Below, in pieces: positions 1 to 6,502 of a stretch of DNA of 6,533 nt (the stretch's first letter is position 1; every line of letters begins with the position of its first letter). The notes under the pieces are model-generated. The model was not told where the DNA came from, did not search any database, and saw only the letters and a program-made list of their open reading frames with translations. This DNA comes from CBDTTM01 sp965363355 (lineage in GTDB: Bacteria; Bacillota; Negativicutes; Selenomonadales; Selenomonadaceae). Location of the stretch: assembly GCA_965363355.1 (NCBI GenBank), contig CBDTTM010000150.1, positions 1 through 6,533 of the forward strand, given 5' to 3'. The position numbers and the translations under genes are program-made.

Positions 1-1
1 G

Positions 2-3000
2 GGGGATCTGGCTGCACGCATTAGTAGGGGGGGGATTGATCCAAACGAACAAGAGCTATTAAAAAACAATCTAGTTTTCTCCGCACGATTTTTTGATTCG
101 TATTTACAAACAAAATTAGACGAAGACCTTGACCCGTATTTGACGCTTTTAGGAGCCGCCTCTTACTACCTATGCGACCTTCCAGGCAGCGCCTCAGTTT
201 TAGCAAAAAAACTAGGTGATGATTGTCCGGATTTGGGCGGTGAAGGCTTAGAGGATTTATTGCTCTGGCTATTGCAAGCCGATCTTTCCACTTACTTTGA
301 GGATTGGCCTGGCGATTTTGGCGGGTTGGTGGAAGACATTTCGCAAACCGTGATAATTTTTTTTGAGGAAGGATCGGGCAAGGAGTCTTTAATTGAGTTA
401 ACCAAGCATCTTAGGGCTAGAGTTTATGATATGGGAAGTCCCAGGCAACTTTTATTAGGGGACATCATCACAGCAATTCTAAACAAAAAAATACAAAACT
501 CTTGCTGGATTTCTCTTCCCAAATATTCAGAACTATCAGTAGAAGCATGGGCTTCAGCTATAAAAAAGAAAACTTTTATTAAAGAGCTATGGCCAGCACA
601 GCACCTTTTGGGCCATAAAGAAGTCCTTAAAGGTAAATCTGCTGTGATTCAAATGCCCACTAGTGCTGGAAAGACCAAGGCGATTGAACTTATTCTCAGG
701 AGTGCATTTCTTGCGAATAGAGCGTACTTGGCAGTTATCGTTGCTCCTTTTAGAGCTCTTTGTCATGAAATAAAAAACAATCTTGCTGAAGCGTTTCACA
801 ATGAACGGGTAAAGATTGATGAGTTCTCTGATGTTTTACAAATGGATGTTCTCACGATTGATCCCGCCGATATCCCACCGATTCCTGATGAATTGCTCAA
901 AGCTCTCCTAGCTAATTTTGATATGGACGATTTTGAAGGGCATAAGCAGGTGATTGTCGTCACTCCTGAAAAGCTGCTTTACGTCCTTCGACATGCGCCT
1001 GCACTAGCATCTCACATTGGCCTTGTGGTCTTTGATGAGGGGCATCAATTTGATAGTGGCACAAGAGGAATAACCTATGAACTGCTCTTGACCTCACTTC
1101 GTTTCAAACTGCCTGAAGGGGCACAAAAGGTACTGGTTTCTGCTGTAATAAATAATGCTGAAGACGTTGGGCAATGGCTGAACCATGATGCTAATGTCGT
1201 TGAAGGGCGTAACCTGAGCCCTACATTCCGAACAGTTGGCTTTGCTAGTTGGCTCGATGTATTAGGCAGAATTGAATATGTCGATGCACAAGAGCCAAAT
1301 CAAAATGATTTTTTTGTTCCAAGAGTGATTGAAGCTCTTCAACTCAATAAAAAGGGGAATGAAAGGGCTGCCCGAATTTTTCCCAAAAAGACAGAGGGGC
1401 AAGAGGTAGCTCTGTACTTGGGCCTAAAACTCGCAGGTAATGGAAGCATTGCAATATTTTGCGGAAAGAAGGCGACAGCAACAAAAATTTGCGAAAGGGC
1501 TGTAGACATATTTGAGCGGGGTGTCACCCTTGCCCCACCCATATCCTATTCAAATGCTGAAGAGATATCTAGACTTGTAAATCTGCATATAGCTAATCTT
1601 GGAGAAGACTCAGCAATCACAAAAAGTGCTGCACTTGGTGTCTTTTCGCACCACGCAAATATACCACATGGAATTCGCTTAGCCATTGAGCATGCTATGC
1701 ACGAAAACCTTGTGCGTGTTGTGGTGTGTACGTCAACCCTTGCCCAAGGCGTGAATTTACCACTCCGCTACCTTGTCGTAACCAGCGTGTATCAGGGCAG
1801 AGACACTATAAAAGTTAGAGATTTCCACAACCTGATTGGTCGTGCTGGCCGGGCTGGAATGTACACTGAGGGGAGTGTTCTTTTCGCTGATCCTACTGTT
1901 TATGACAACAGGAAAAAAAGGATAGAGGGGAGGCAATGGCGACTCATCAAGTCTCTTTTAGACCCAAAAAATTCAGAGCCTTGTATAAGTACTTTGTTGT
2001 CGATCTTTGACCCCCTGACAAGTGATGATGGGAAAACTCCCCTCCGTATGGAGGCACTTGAGTTTGCTTCAGCATACCTGAGCGAACAAGAACTTGTCTT
2101 CAACCGTGCAAAAAGTATTGCTGGAGCACACGGAGATAAAGGATTTTCAGTCTCTGGCCTTGAGTATCAAATGACGCAAAAAGTGAATTTGATAAATGCA
2201 GTCGAAAGTTTCTTGCTTGCTCATTGGGACGAGGTAGAGGGAGGTTTTTCTGAAGCAGATATTTCTCATCTTGCAGAAAGTACTCTCGCATATTTTTTGG
2301 CAGATGAAAGCCAAAAAGGTAATATTAAAGAATTATTTAACACGATTGCAAAGAGCATTTCATCAAACGTCACAGAGCCAAACAGAAGAAAGGTTTATGG
2401 ACGAACCCTTTATGGGCTCCAAGGGGCAGCAGCCATAGAGAATTGGGTTCACGAAAACATTGAGTCCTTATTAACGGCAGTAGAAGACTCAGAATTTATC
2501 GAACTTATTTGGCCCTTACTCCATTCACATATCACAAATGGGATATTTAAAAAGCTTGACCGCGCAGACGCACAGCAGCAGGCCATGAAAATGTGGCTAA
2601 CAGGTGAACCATTTTTTGCTATTTTGGCTTCCGTGCAAAATTTGGGCGCAAAGTTGATCTGGGGAAGTCAGCGAAGAGATTTCACGACAGATCACATTGT
2701 CGAACTTTGCGAATCTGGGTTCGCATATGATGGAGCCCTTCTTATAGGTTCTATTTGTGAAATGATTGATTTGATCGAAGTTCAAGATAGCAATGATTTG
2801 ATTCATCGGCTGCACATATTCCAAAAGCGGATAAAGTATGGCCTTCCAACAGAGGCTGCTATTGCTGTCTACGAATTAGGCTTTGCGGATCGCGTAATAA
2901 CCCAAAAATTGGCTGAAAACCTGGGGCTTGCAGGTGCTGTAAAAACAAAGACGGCTAAGGAAATCAAGAAACGCCAAGGTGATGCCATAGAAATTCTTAG

Positions 3001-3058
3001 TGAGTACCCAGCTTATTTTCAGATGAGACTAAATGACCTTATAGATGGCACTCGCTAG
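2..3058 (+). CDS. hamB: Ski2-like SF2 helicase, probable Hachiman HamB, 5'-truncated by the window edge
   Basis: An ATP-driven nucleic-acid helicase/translocase, 1018 residues visible. The frame is open to the left edge (first residues GDLAARISRGGIDPNE). The TTG at 140 has no Shine-Dalgarno and sits inside continuous coding sequence, so the real start lies outside the window. Seen, in visible-residue numbers: an N-terminal region of about 190 residues; a Q-like PAQ; Walker A PTSAGKT at 219-225 (656-676); motif Ia APFRALCHE; motif Ib TPEK (962-973); DEGH box at 345-348 (1034-1045); motif III SAV (1139-1147); motif V STLAQGVNLP (1733-1762); motif VI NLIGRAGRAG (1829-1858, arginines 614 and 617); then about 400 mostly helical residues. 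PTSAGKT with GRAGRAG is typical of the Ski2/Hel308 group. The DEGHQF and FHNLIGRAGRAG contexts and the long C-terminal half match my recollection of HamB, which partners the nuclease HamA. HamA would lie upstream, unseen. Alternatives are AbpB or another defence helicase. The helicase call is near certain; HamB is likely, not proven. Confidence 0.8.
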   Translation, partial: GDLAARISRGGIDPNEQELLKNNLVFSARFFDSYLQTKLDEDLDPYLTLLGAASYYLCDLPGSASVLAKKLGDDCPDLGGEGLEDLLLWLLQADLSTYFEDWPGDFGGLVEDISQTVIIFFEEGSGKESLIELTKHLRARVYDMGSPRQLLLGDIITAILNKKIQNSCWISLPKYSELSVEAWASAIKKKTFIKELWPAQHLLGHKEVLKGKSAVIQMPTSAGKTKAIELILRSAFLANRAYLAVIVAPFRALCHEIKNNLAEAFHNERVKIDEFSDVLQMDVLTIDPADIPPIPDELLKALLANFDMDDFEGHKQVIVVTPEKLLYVLRHAPALASHIGLVVFDEGHQFDSGTRGITYELLLTSLRFKLPEGAQKVLVSAVINNAEDVGQWLNHDANVVEGRNLSPTFRTVGFASWLDVLGRIEYVDAQEPNQNDFFVPRVIEALQLNKKGNERAARIFPKKTEGQEVALYLGLKLAGNGSIAIFCGKKATATKICERAVDIFERGVTLAPPISYSNAEEISRLVNLHIANLGEDSAITKSAALGVFSHHANIPHGIRLAIEHAMHENLVRVVVCTSTLAQGVNLPLRYLVVTSVYQGRDTIKVRDFHNLIGRAGRAGMYTEGSVLFADPTVYDNRKKRIEGRQWRLIKSLLDPKNSEPCISTLLSIFDPLTSDDGKTPLRMEALEFASAYLSEQELVFNRAKSIAGAHGDKGFSVSGLEYQMTQKVNLINAVESFLLAHWDEVEGGFSEADISHLAESTLAYFLADESQKGNIKELFNTIAKSISSNVTEPNRRKVYGRTLYGLQGAAAIENWVHENIESLLTAVEDSEFIELIWPLLHSHITNGIFKKLDRADAQQQAMKMWLTGEPFFAILASVQNLGAKLIWGSQRRDFTTDHIVELCESGFAYDGALLIGSICEMIDLIEVQDSNDLIHRLHIFQKRIKYGLPTEAAIAVYELGFADRVITQKLAENLGLAGAVKTKTAKEIKKRQGDAIEILSEYPAYFQMRLNDLIDGTR

Positions 3059-3089
3059 TCATCCTATGTGCAGTTGAGAGCCACATTGC

Positions 3090-5150
3090 TCAGCTAGGAA
3101 AGACAAAACTGCTTTTGTCTGTCAGGAAAAAGTTAATCAAATCCATTTTAGTGACTTTCTCGCCGCCGCCTTTTTCATGCTTTGAGCAGAAACACTCAGA
3201 AAAATTTCTACCACATTTCATGCAAATTGACTCTTCAATAATAGTTGCAAATGTTAAATCGATAACTCCAGTATTCCATATTCCAGCAATAGATTCGTTT
3301 TTTGTCTTTGCGTATACTATATTCCCTTTGATTTCTATTTCTAGGTCATCAGAGGGGATATGCCAGCGATAAAATTTAAACATGTCTAATGAACTAAGCA
3401 TATTTTCAGAAGTTGCGGAAATATGCCCTGGCTTTCTTCTAAGTGAATCATATACGCCTTTTGTAAAGTTTTTCATTTGTGTTTCCTTAGGCACAGAAAA
3501 ACCAAAAGAATTTAAAAAAGAAAATAACTCATCAGTACTACCAGTTAAGGATATTTGCAAAAATCTATCTGAATGCTCAACGGCAATGTTAAAAGATATT
3601 TGGCGCTCACTTCCTTTCGTCAAATGCACATATTCATTAAAGCAGCGCAATATTCGGTTTGCATTTTTAACAGCTTCATGACCTTTAGATACGATAAGAG
3701 GAAAATGAACATACATATCCTCGAAAGCGACAAATTTTGGATCTTGCCTTGAAAAGGTATAGGGAATTTTATTTGCTATCAATTTCTTTATAATTTCACG
3801 CGCTTCAGACTCTATGTAACAAAATGAAGTGTCTTTCCTTGTTGCAAATTCATTTACACAAATAACTATGTCATCAGGCTGGTAAAAAGTATCTTTATCC
3901 AAGTACGAGAGGAAAACTTTTACCCCACTTAGCTTGCGTGGAAGCTTGATCTCATTTGGTAATGTTTTAACATTTTGATGTTTGCTACTATTTTTGGAGG
4001 GCTCTGTGATTCCTAAAAAACTACCCGGTAGAGGATTGTCGCGAAAATAGTGGCATATTAATTTTTTCCACAACGCAACATTAATAGGCTCCTCCAATCT
4101 CCAGAGTTTACAATAGAGAGTATTTTTCTCAACCTGATCAAGCTCTTTGTCCAATCTATTAACCATGTCCTCATAGCCATAGACTCTTACGGCACCATCA
4201 AGATGGTTTGGCGTACTGCCGTCTTCGGCCATATGTGAGTGGCAATAGCGACAACCAAATGAATCTGTTCTTTCATAGGCAATATTCTCATCAATAATTT
4301 CTTCACACTCAAAAGTAACCTTATTGCTACGCATATACCATGAAAATTCTGTTTGCGTTATGCTATGAAAGTCGTGCAATATTTCGTTTGATTTTTTTGT
4401 TACCTTGCCCATTGTTATATCAATTGTCTCAGTTGCTTCGATATTTTGCCAAAATTCACTCTCCACTGTAGCCATATAGGTATCACGCAGAGCGATTACA
4501 TCTGGATCAATTAAAATATGCGCAGTTGAATGTTTTTTTGCAATAGACTGAAATAACGCCAAAAACTGCGTATTCATAGAATTGAGTCGTGAAAACCCAC
4601 GGCGAAACCAATGGCTGGCAAAAATAATATACTTCCTATCTAATTCAAACACGCCTGGAGCTATGGGCTTCAATTCTGAAAGCGGAATTAGTCCTGTTCT
4701 TTTATCTTTTTGGCTTAGCTCAAAAAGTTTTGGATATGACCTATAAACTATCCCTTTATCTAGGACGCCAATCGCCCCAAAGTTACAAAAAATTGCATCT
4801 GGAGACATGAACGATTTAAACTGTTCAGTTAACGCTTTTTTATATTGCTTATCTATTCGCCTGAAGAATAGGTTATCAAAATATTCTTGAGCTTTTTCAG
4901 AAATTATAGACTGAGAATACTGGTCGTCTGCATAAAAAACTCTCCCCAAAAGAGTCACCGCATCACGCTCGAACAACAGCCCCTCTCCCTGAGTCCATGC
5001 TATTGGCTTGTGAGTGTTGTGCGTTTTACAGCTTTGAACTCCTTCTTGCCAAGATTGCTCAAGTGCCTGACTCAATACTTCAGGAAAAAAGCTGCGGCCA
5101 GAATGGTTGCCTTGATTGGTACTCAGTTCTATATGCTTTGCTATTTTCAT
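3090..5150 (-). CDS. Uncharacterised 686-residue protein with two Cys/His clusters
   Basis: I do not recognise this protein. The ATG start is firm: an in-frame TAG directly precedes it, GAGG lies 7 bases upstream and a promoter lies just beyond. No signal peptide or membrane segment is apparent, so it is probably cytoplasmic. Visible features: mixed alpha/beta sequence at about 60-240, including KYIIFASHWFRRGF (173-186) and HILIDPDVIALRD (211-223); a Cys/His cluster C300-x2-C303-H304-x-H306, followed by HLDGAVRVY (316-324); a second alpha/beta stretch at about 408-500; and a C-terminal cluster C643-x2-C646-x6-C653-x-C655-x2-H658 that resembles a small zinc-binding knuckle. No Walker, helicase, protease, TIR, HNH or PD-(D/E)xK signature was found by eye. 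The gene is AT-rich and runs convergent to the helicase with a 31-base gap, so the two are not one operon. A defence or accessory role is inferred from location only. Confidence 0.9.
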   Translation of the reverse strand: MKIAKHIELSTNQGNHSGRSFFPEVLSQALEQSWQEGVQSCKTHNTHKPIAWTQGEGLLFERDAVTLLGRVFYADDQYSQSIISEKAQEYFDNLFFRRIDKQYKKALTEQFKSFMSPDAIFCNFGAIGVLDKGIVYRSYPKLFELSQKDKRTGLIPLSELKPIAPGVFELDRKYIIFASHWFRRGFSRLNSMNTQFLALFQSIAKKHSTAHILIDPDVIALRDTYMATVESEFWQNIEATETIDITMGKVTKKSNEILHDFHSITQTEFSWYMRSNKVTFECEEIIDENIAYERTDSFGCRYCHSHMAEDGSTPNHLDGAVRVYGYEDMVNRLDKELDQVEKNTLYCKLWRLEEPINVALWKKLICHYFRDNPLPGSFLGITEPSKNSSKHQNVKTLPNEIKLPRKLSGVKVFLSYLDKDTFYQPDDIVICVNEFATRKDTSFCYIESEAREIIKKLIANKIPYTFSRQDPKFVAFEDMYVHFPLIVSKGHEAVKNANRILRCFNEYVHLTKGSERQISFNIAVEHSDRFLQISLTGSTDELFSFLNSFGFSVPKETQMKNFTKGVYDSLRRKPGHISATSENMLSSLDMFKFYRWHIPSDDLEIEIKGNIVYAKTKNESIAGIWNTGVIDLTFATIIEESICMKCGRNFSECFCSKHEKGGGEKVTKMDLINFFLTDKSSFVFPS
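3101..3120. repeat. Perfect 8-base inverted repeat in the convergent 3' ends
   Basis: AGACAAAA (3101-3108) and TTTTGTCT (3113-3120) are perfect complements around the 4-base loop CTGC. The element sits inside the last codons of the minus-strand gene and 42 bases past the helicase stop. It could slow or end transcripts from either side. The stem is AT-rich and no U-run follows, so a strong intrinsic terminator is not shown. Confidence 0.4.
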
Positions 5151-5157
5151 CTACAGA

Positions 5158-5161
5158 CCTC
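5158..5161 (-). promoter_or_regulatory. Shine-Dalgarno of the 686-residue gene
   Basis: Minus-strand GAGG stands 7 bases before the ATG at 5150. With the in-frame TAG immediately before that ATG, it fixes the start of the gene. Confidence 0.75.
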
Positions 5162-5180
5162 AGTAGGAAGATATTTTTTG

Positions 5181-5208
5181 ATGATATAATATTCTTGGGA
5201 AAAGACAA
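5181..5208 (-). promoter_or_regulatory. Sigma70-like promoter for the 686-residue gene
   Basis: On the minus strand, TTGTCT (5208-5203, 4 of 6 to the -35 consensus) is followed after 16 bases by TATCAT (5186-5181, 5 of 6 to the -10 consensus). Transcription would begin near 5174, giving a leader of about 24 bases that contains the Shine-Dalgarno. The region is AT-rich, so chance matches are possible, but spacing and distance to the start codon are right. Confidence 0.5.
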
Positions 5209-5304
5209 AAGTGGATGCTTAGAGCTTGGCTTATTTATTTTAGCATGTAATAACAATAGATTACACGACAGTATAATGATTTATCTATTATTCTCTTCAC
5301 TGGC

Positions 5305-5319
5305 CGCGCCGAAGGCGCG
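5305..5319. repeat. GC-rich hairpin at the cargo/backbone transition
   Basis: CGCGCC (5305-5310) and GGCGCG (5314-5319) form a perfect 6-pair stem around GAA. On the plus strand a pyrimidine-rich stretch follows (TGTCTTTCTCTCTTTG), which is terminator-like for rightward transcription, yet no plus-strand gene lies nearby upstream. It stands out as a GC island in AT-rich sequence, upstream of the minus-strand gene's promoter. Confidence 0.4.
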
Positions 5320-5542
5320 TGTCTTTCTCTCTTTGTTGCTGCCCCTTTAATTATGGTAGATTCGCCACAATAAGATGGATAAGCCCAGATAGTCTTATAA
5401 AGCTGGCTTCCTTCCTTATCTCTTTTCTTATTTTTTTGCCTCTTGGTTTTATGCGCGACACCTACGGGCCAACCATGCGACATTTATTTTGTGTGGTGCG
5501 GGCATAGCAGGGGAGAAAATCCCCTTCACGGCAAATTCTGAT

Positions 5543-5561
5543 CGGTAAATGCGATTTTGAC
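5543..5561 (+). other. Weak MOBQ-like oriT core candidate
   Basis: CGGTAAATGCG at 5543-5553 matches, as I recall it, the core beside the nick site in RSF1010/R1162-type (MOBQ) origins of transfer. The relaxase-binding inverted repeat that normally abuts the core is not evident. Only a stem-loop 18 bases upstream and a degenerate direct repeat are present, and no relaxase gene is in the window. It may be chance. Confidence 0.2.
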
Positions 5562-5584
5562 ATGGCAGGCAGGGCCAAGAAAGG

Positions 5585-5597
5585 CCCGAAAGTCGGG
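5585..5597 (-). terminator. Possible terminator of repA
   Basis: Read on the minus strand, CCCGA-CTT-TCGGG lies about 33 bases past the repA stop and is followed by CCTTTCTT, a short U-rich tail. A second stem (GGGCC/GGCCC, 5572-5587) shares bases 5585-5587 with it, so the two cannot form together. The stem is only 5 pairs and the tail is impure. Confidence 0.35.
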
Positions 5598-5629
5598 AAA
5601 ACCCCATGCGGTCAGACTCGCAAGCTCTG

Positions 5630-6415
5630 CTATGCGTATCTGCCGGGGCTGTAGTCGGCGGGCAATCCGAGTTCCGCATTTGTTCGTCGGCGGCACTCGT
5701 CTGGATCGAGGTCGGCAATCATGTATTTCGCGCACGTCATGTTCCAGCGCCGTGTTTCTTCATCACGCTTTTCTTGCTCTGCGCGTGAGCGTTGGGGCTT
5801 GAAGGTAAACGAGTTGCGAAGCCCTGTGGTCATTCGCCGCATCAAGTCAGATACTTTGCGGTGAGCCTTCATGGCCTTGCGATGTAGCCTGCTGCTGGCC
5901 CTGGCCCTTTCCCTCTGGATCATTGGGCCAAGATTCAGAAATTCAAAAAAGAGCGTGGTTACAACGCGAATGGCCCGCAATCCCACATAATCGCCCTGGT
6001 CGTTGATGGCGCGGGGCTGCTGCACCTTCATAAAGCCAGCCTCTTTCAGCAAGGCTATGGCCCGTTCACAACGCCGTTGGCCGATACCGGAGTCTCGGAC
6101 GATGGTTCGCATATCTATGTCGATAAAGCCGTTTTCCAGCGTGGGCGTTCCAAGGCAGAGGGAAGCAAGGTCAAGGTGGGACAGGATTGTTTCAATGACG
6201 ATCTGGCAAGCCTCCCTGCGTTCTGAGCGCGTTTTCCGGTGCGGGTGAGATTGGAGCAGCTTGCATTTTTTTGGGTGATAGTACCATGCCTTTGCCCGCT
6301 CTGCGGCCAGTGAGAGGATGCGCGGTAATCCGCCTTTGCCTTTCCTGATTGGTTTGGCCGGGGAGAGGTTGGGACGCCGGGGATCATGCCCGCAACGATT
6401 ACCGGATGGCGTCAT
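5630..6415 (-). CDS. repA: Plasmid replication initiator, IncFII RepA-like
   Basis: This 261-residue basic protein probably binds the plasmid origin and recruits the host replisome. The ATG start is well supported: GGAGG lies 6 bases upstream and an in-frame TAG 7 codons upstream blocks extension. Residues 1-60 are rich in Pro, Lys and Arg. Residues 63-160 look like a winged-helix DNA-binding domain, including IDMRTIVRDSGIGQRRCERA (100-119) followed by IALLKEAGFMKV, a layout like the IncFII RepA segment with RATRALTFLSELGLI. A long Arg/Lys/Glu-rich helical part follows (166-225), with an acidic to polar tail ending PADYSPGRYA. Length is close to the roughly 285 residues of R1 RepA. The gene is GC-richer than the rest of the window. 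The inverted and direct repeats just upstream suggest self-regulation. A Rep of another plasmid family with the same fold is possible; a replication role is likely. Confidence 0.75.
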   Translation of the reverse strand: MTPSGNRCGHDPRRPNLSPAKPIRKGKGGLPRILSLAAERAKAWYYHPKKCKLLQSHPHRKTRSERREACQIVIETILSHLDLASLCLGTPTLENGFIDIDMRTIVRDSGIGQRRCERAIALLKEAGFMKVQQPRAINDQGDYVGLRAIRVVTTLFFEFLNLGPMIQRERARASSRLHRKAMKAHRKVSDLMRRMTTGLRNSFTFKPQRSRAEQEKRDEETRRWNMTCAKYMIADLDPDECRRRTNAELGLPADYSPGRYA

Positions 6416-6421
6416 TATGCG

Positions 6422-6426
6422 CCTCC
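6422..6426 (-). promoter_or_regulatory. Shine-Dalgarno of repA
   Basis: Minus-strand GGAGG with a 6-base spacer to the ATG at 6415 is a near-ideal site and settles the start. The right end of the 9-base inverted repeat lies only 5 bases further upstream, so a hairpin or bound protein there could limit translation or transcription. Confidence 0.75.
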
Positions 6427-6431
6427 GGCTT

Positions 6432-6452
6432 TCCTACCCGATACGGGTAGGA
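6432..6452. promoter_or_regulatory. Perfect inverted repeat, putative RepA operator
   Basis: TCCTACCCG (6432-6440) and CGGGTAGGA (6444-6452) are exact complements separated by ATA. Each arm carries the core of the direct repeat GGGTAGGAT found beside it. Paired half-sites next to direct repeats are the classic pattern of initiator autoregulation: dimers on the inverted repeat, monomers on the iterons, as in pPS10 or R6K. In the minus-strand transcript the arms would also fold into a hairpin just before the Shine-Dalgarno. Confidence 0.6.
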
Positions 6453-6502
6453 TGTGGGGTAGGATGATGCCCTTACGCTCCAGGGTAGGATAAGGGTAGG
6501 AT
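6445..6502. repeat. Iteron-like direct repeats GGGTAGGAT (four exact copies)
   Basis: Exact copies lie at 6445-6453, 6457-6465, 6483-6491 and 6494-6502. An opposite-facing 8-of-9 copy at 6431-6439 makes the left arm of the inverted repeat. Start-to-start steps are 12, 26 and 11 bases, close to one, two and one helical turns, so bound proteins would lie on nearly the same face. Placement directly upstream of repA points to an origin and/or operator. The array may continue past 6533; the last 30 bases contain an A-run (TAAAAAAC) but no further copy. Confidence 0.65.

Larger units (their letters stand above)
5209..5629. other. Intergenic region between the cargo promoter and the end of repA
   Basis: No convincing gene lies here. 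The left part is AT-rich. It is followed by the GC hairpin at 5305-5319 and a pyrimidine-rich tract at 5407-5444, which has 3 purines in 38 bases. Next come a stem-loop at 5509-5525 (AGGGGA/TCCCCT, loop GAAAA), a near direct repeat CGGCAAAT/CGGTAAAT at 5529-5536 and 5543-5550, and overlapping stems at 5572-5597. The short open frames across it lack ribosome-binding sites. It is a plausible home for plasmid maintenance or transfer signals, but none is established. Confidence 0.5.

Noticed and set aside
140..3058. Helicase starting at TTG 140
   Set aside because: No Shine-Dalgarno, and coding sequence continues in frame to the left edge, so this is only the first possible start codon in the window.
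3115..3681. Plus-strand open frames opposite the 686-residue gene
   Set aside because: Shadow frames antisense to a long well-supported gene, with no ribosome-binding sites.
5235..5483. 82-residue minus-strand open frame
   Set aside because: No ribosome-binding site, it crosses the hairpin and the promoter-side AT-rich region, and its composition looks non-coding.
5562..5654. 30-residue basic peptide beginning MAGRAKKGPKVGK on the plus strand
   Set aside because: Short, weak start signals, overlaps the end of repA on the other strand, and its sequence follows from the stem-loop repeats.
5557..6248. Several plus-strand and alternative minus-strand frames across repA
   Set aside because: GC-rich shadow frames of repA with no start signals and no recognisable protein features.
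6485..6493. DnaA box on the minus strand (TTATCCTAC)
   Set aside because: Only the first six bases match TTATCCACA, and they are part of the repeat unit plus neighbouring bases.
6445..6502. CRISPR array
   Set aside because: Repeats are only 9 bases with uneven spacing of about one or two helical turns; this fits iterons, not CRISPR.
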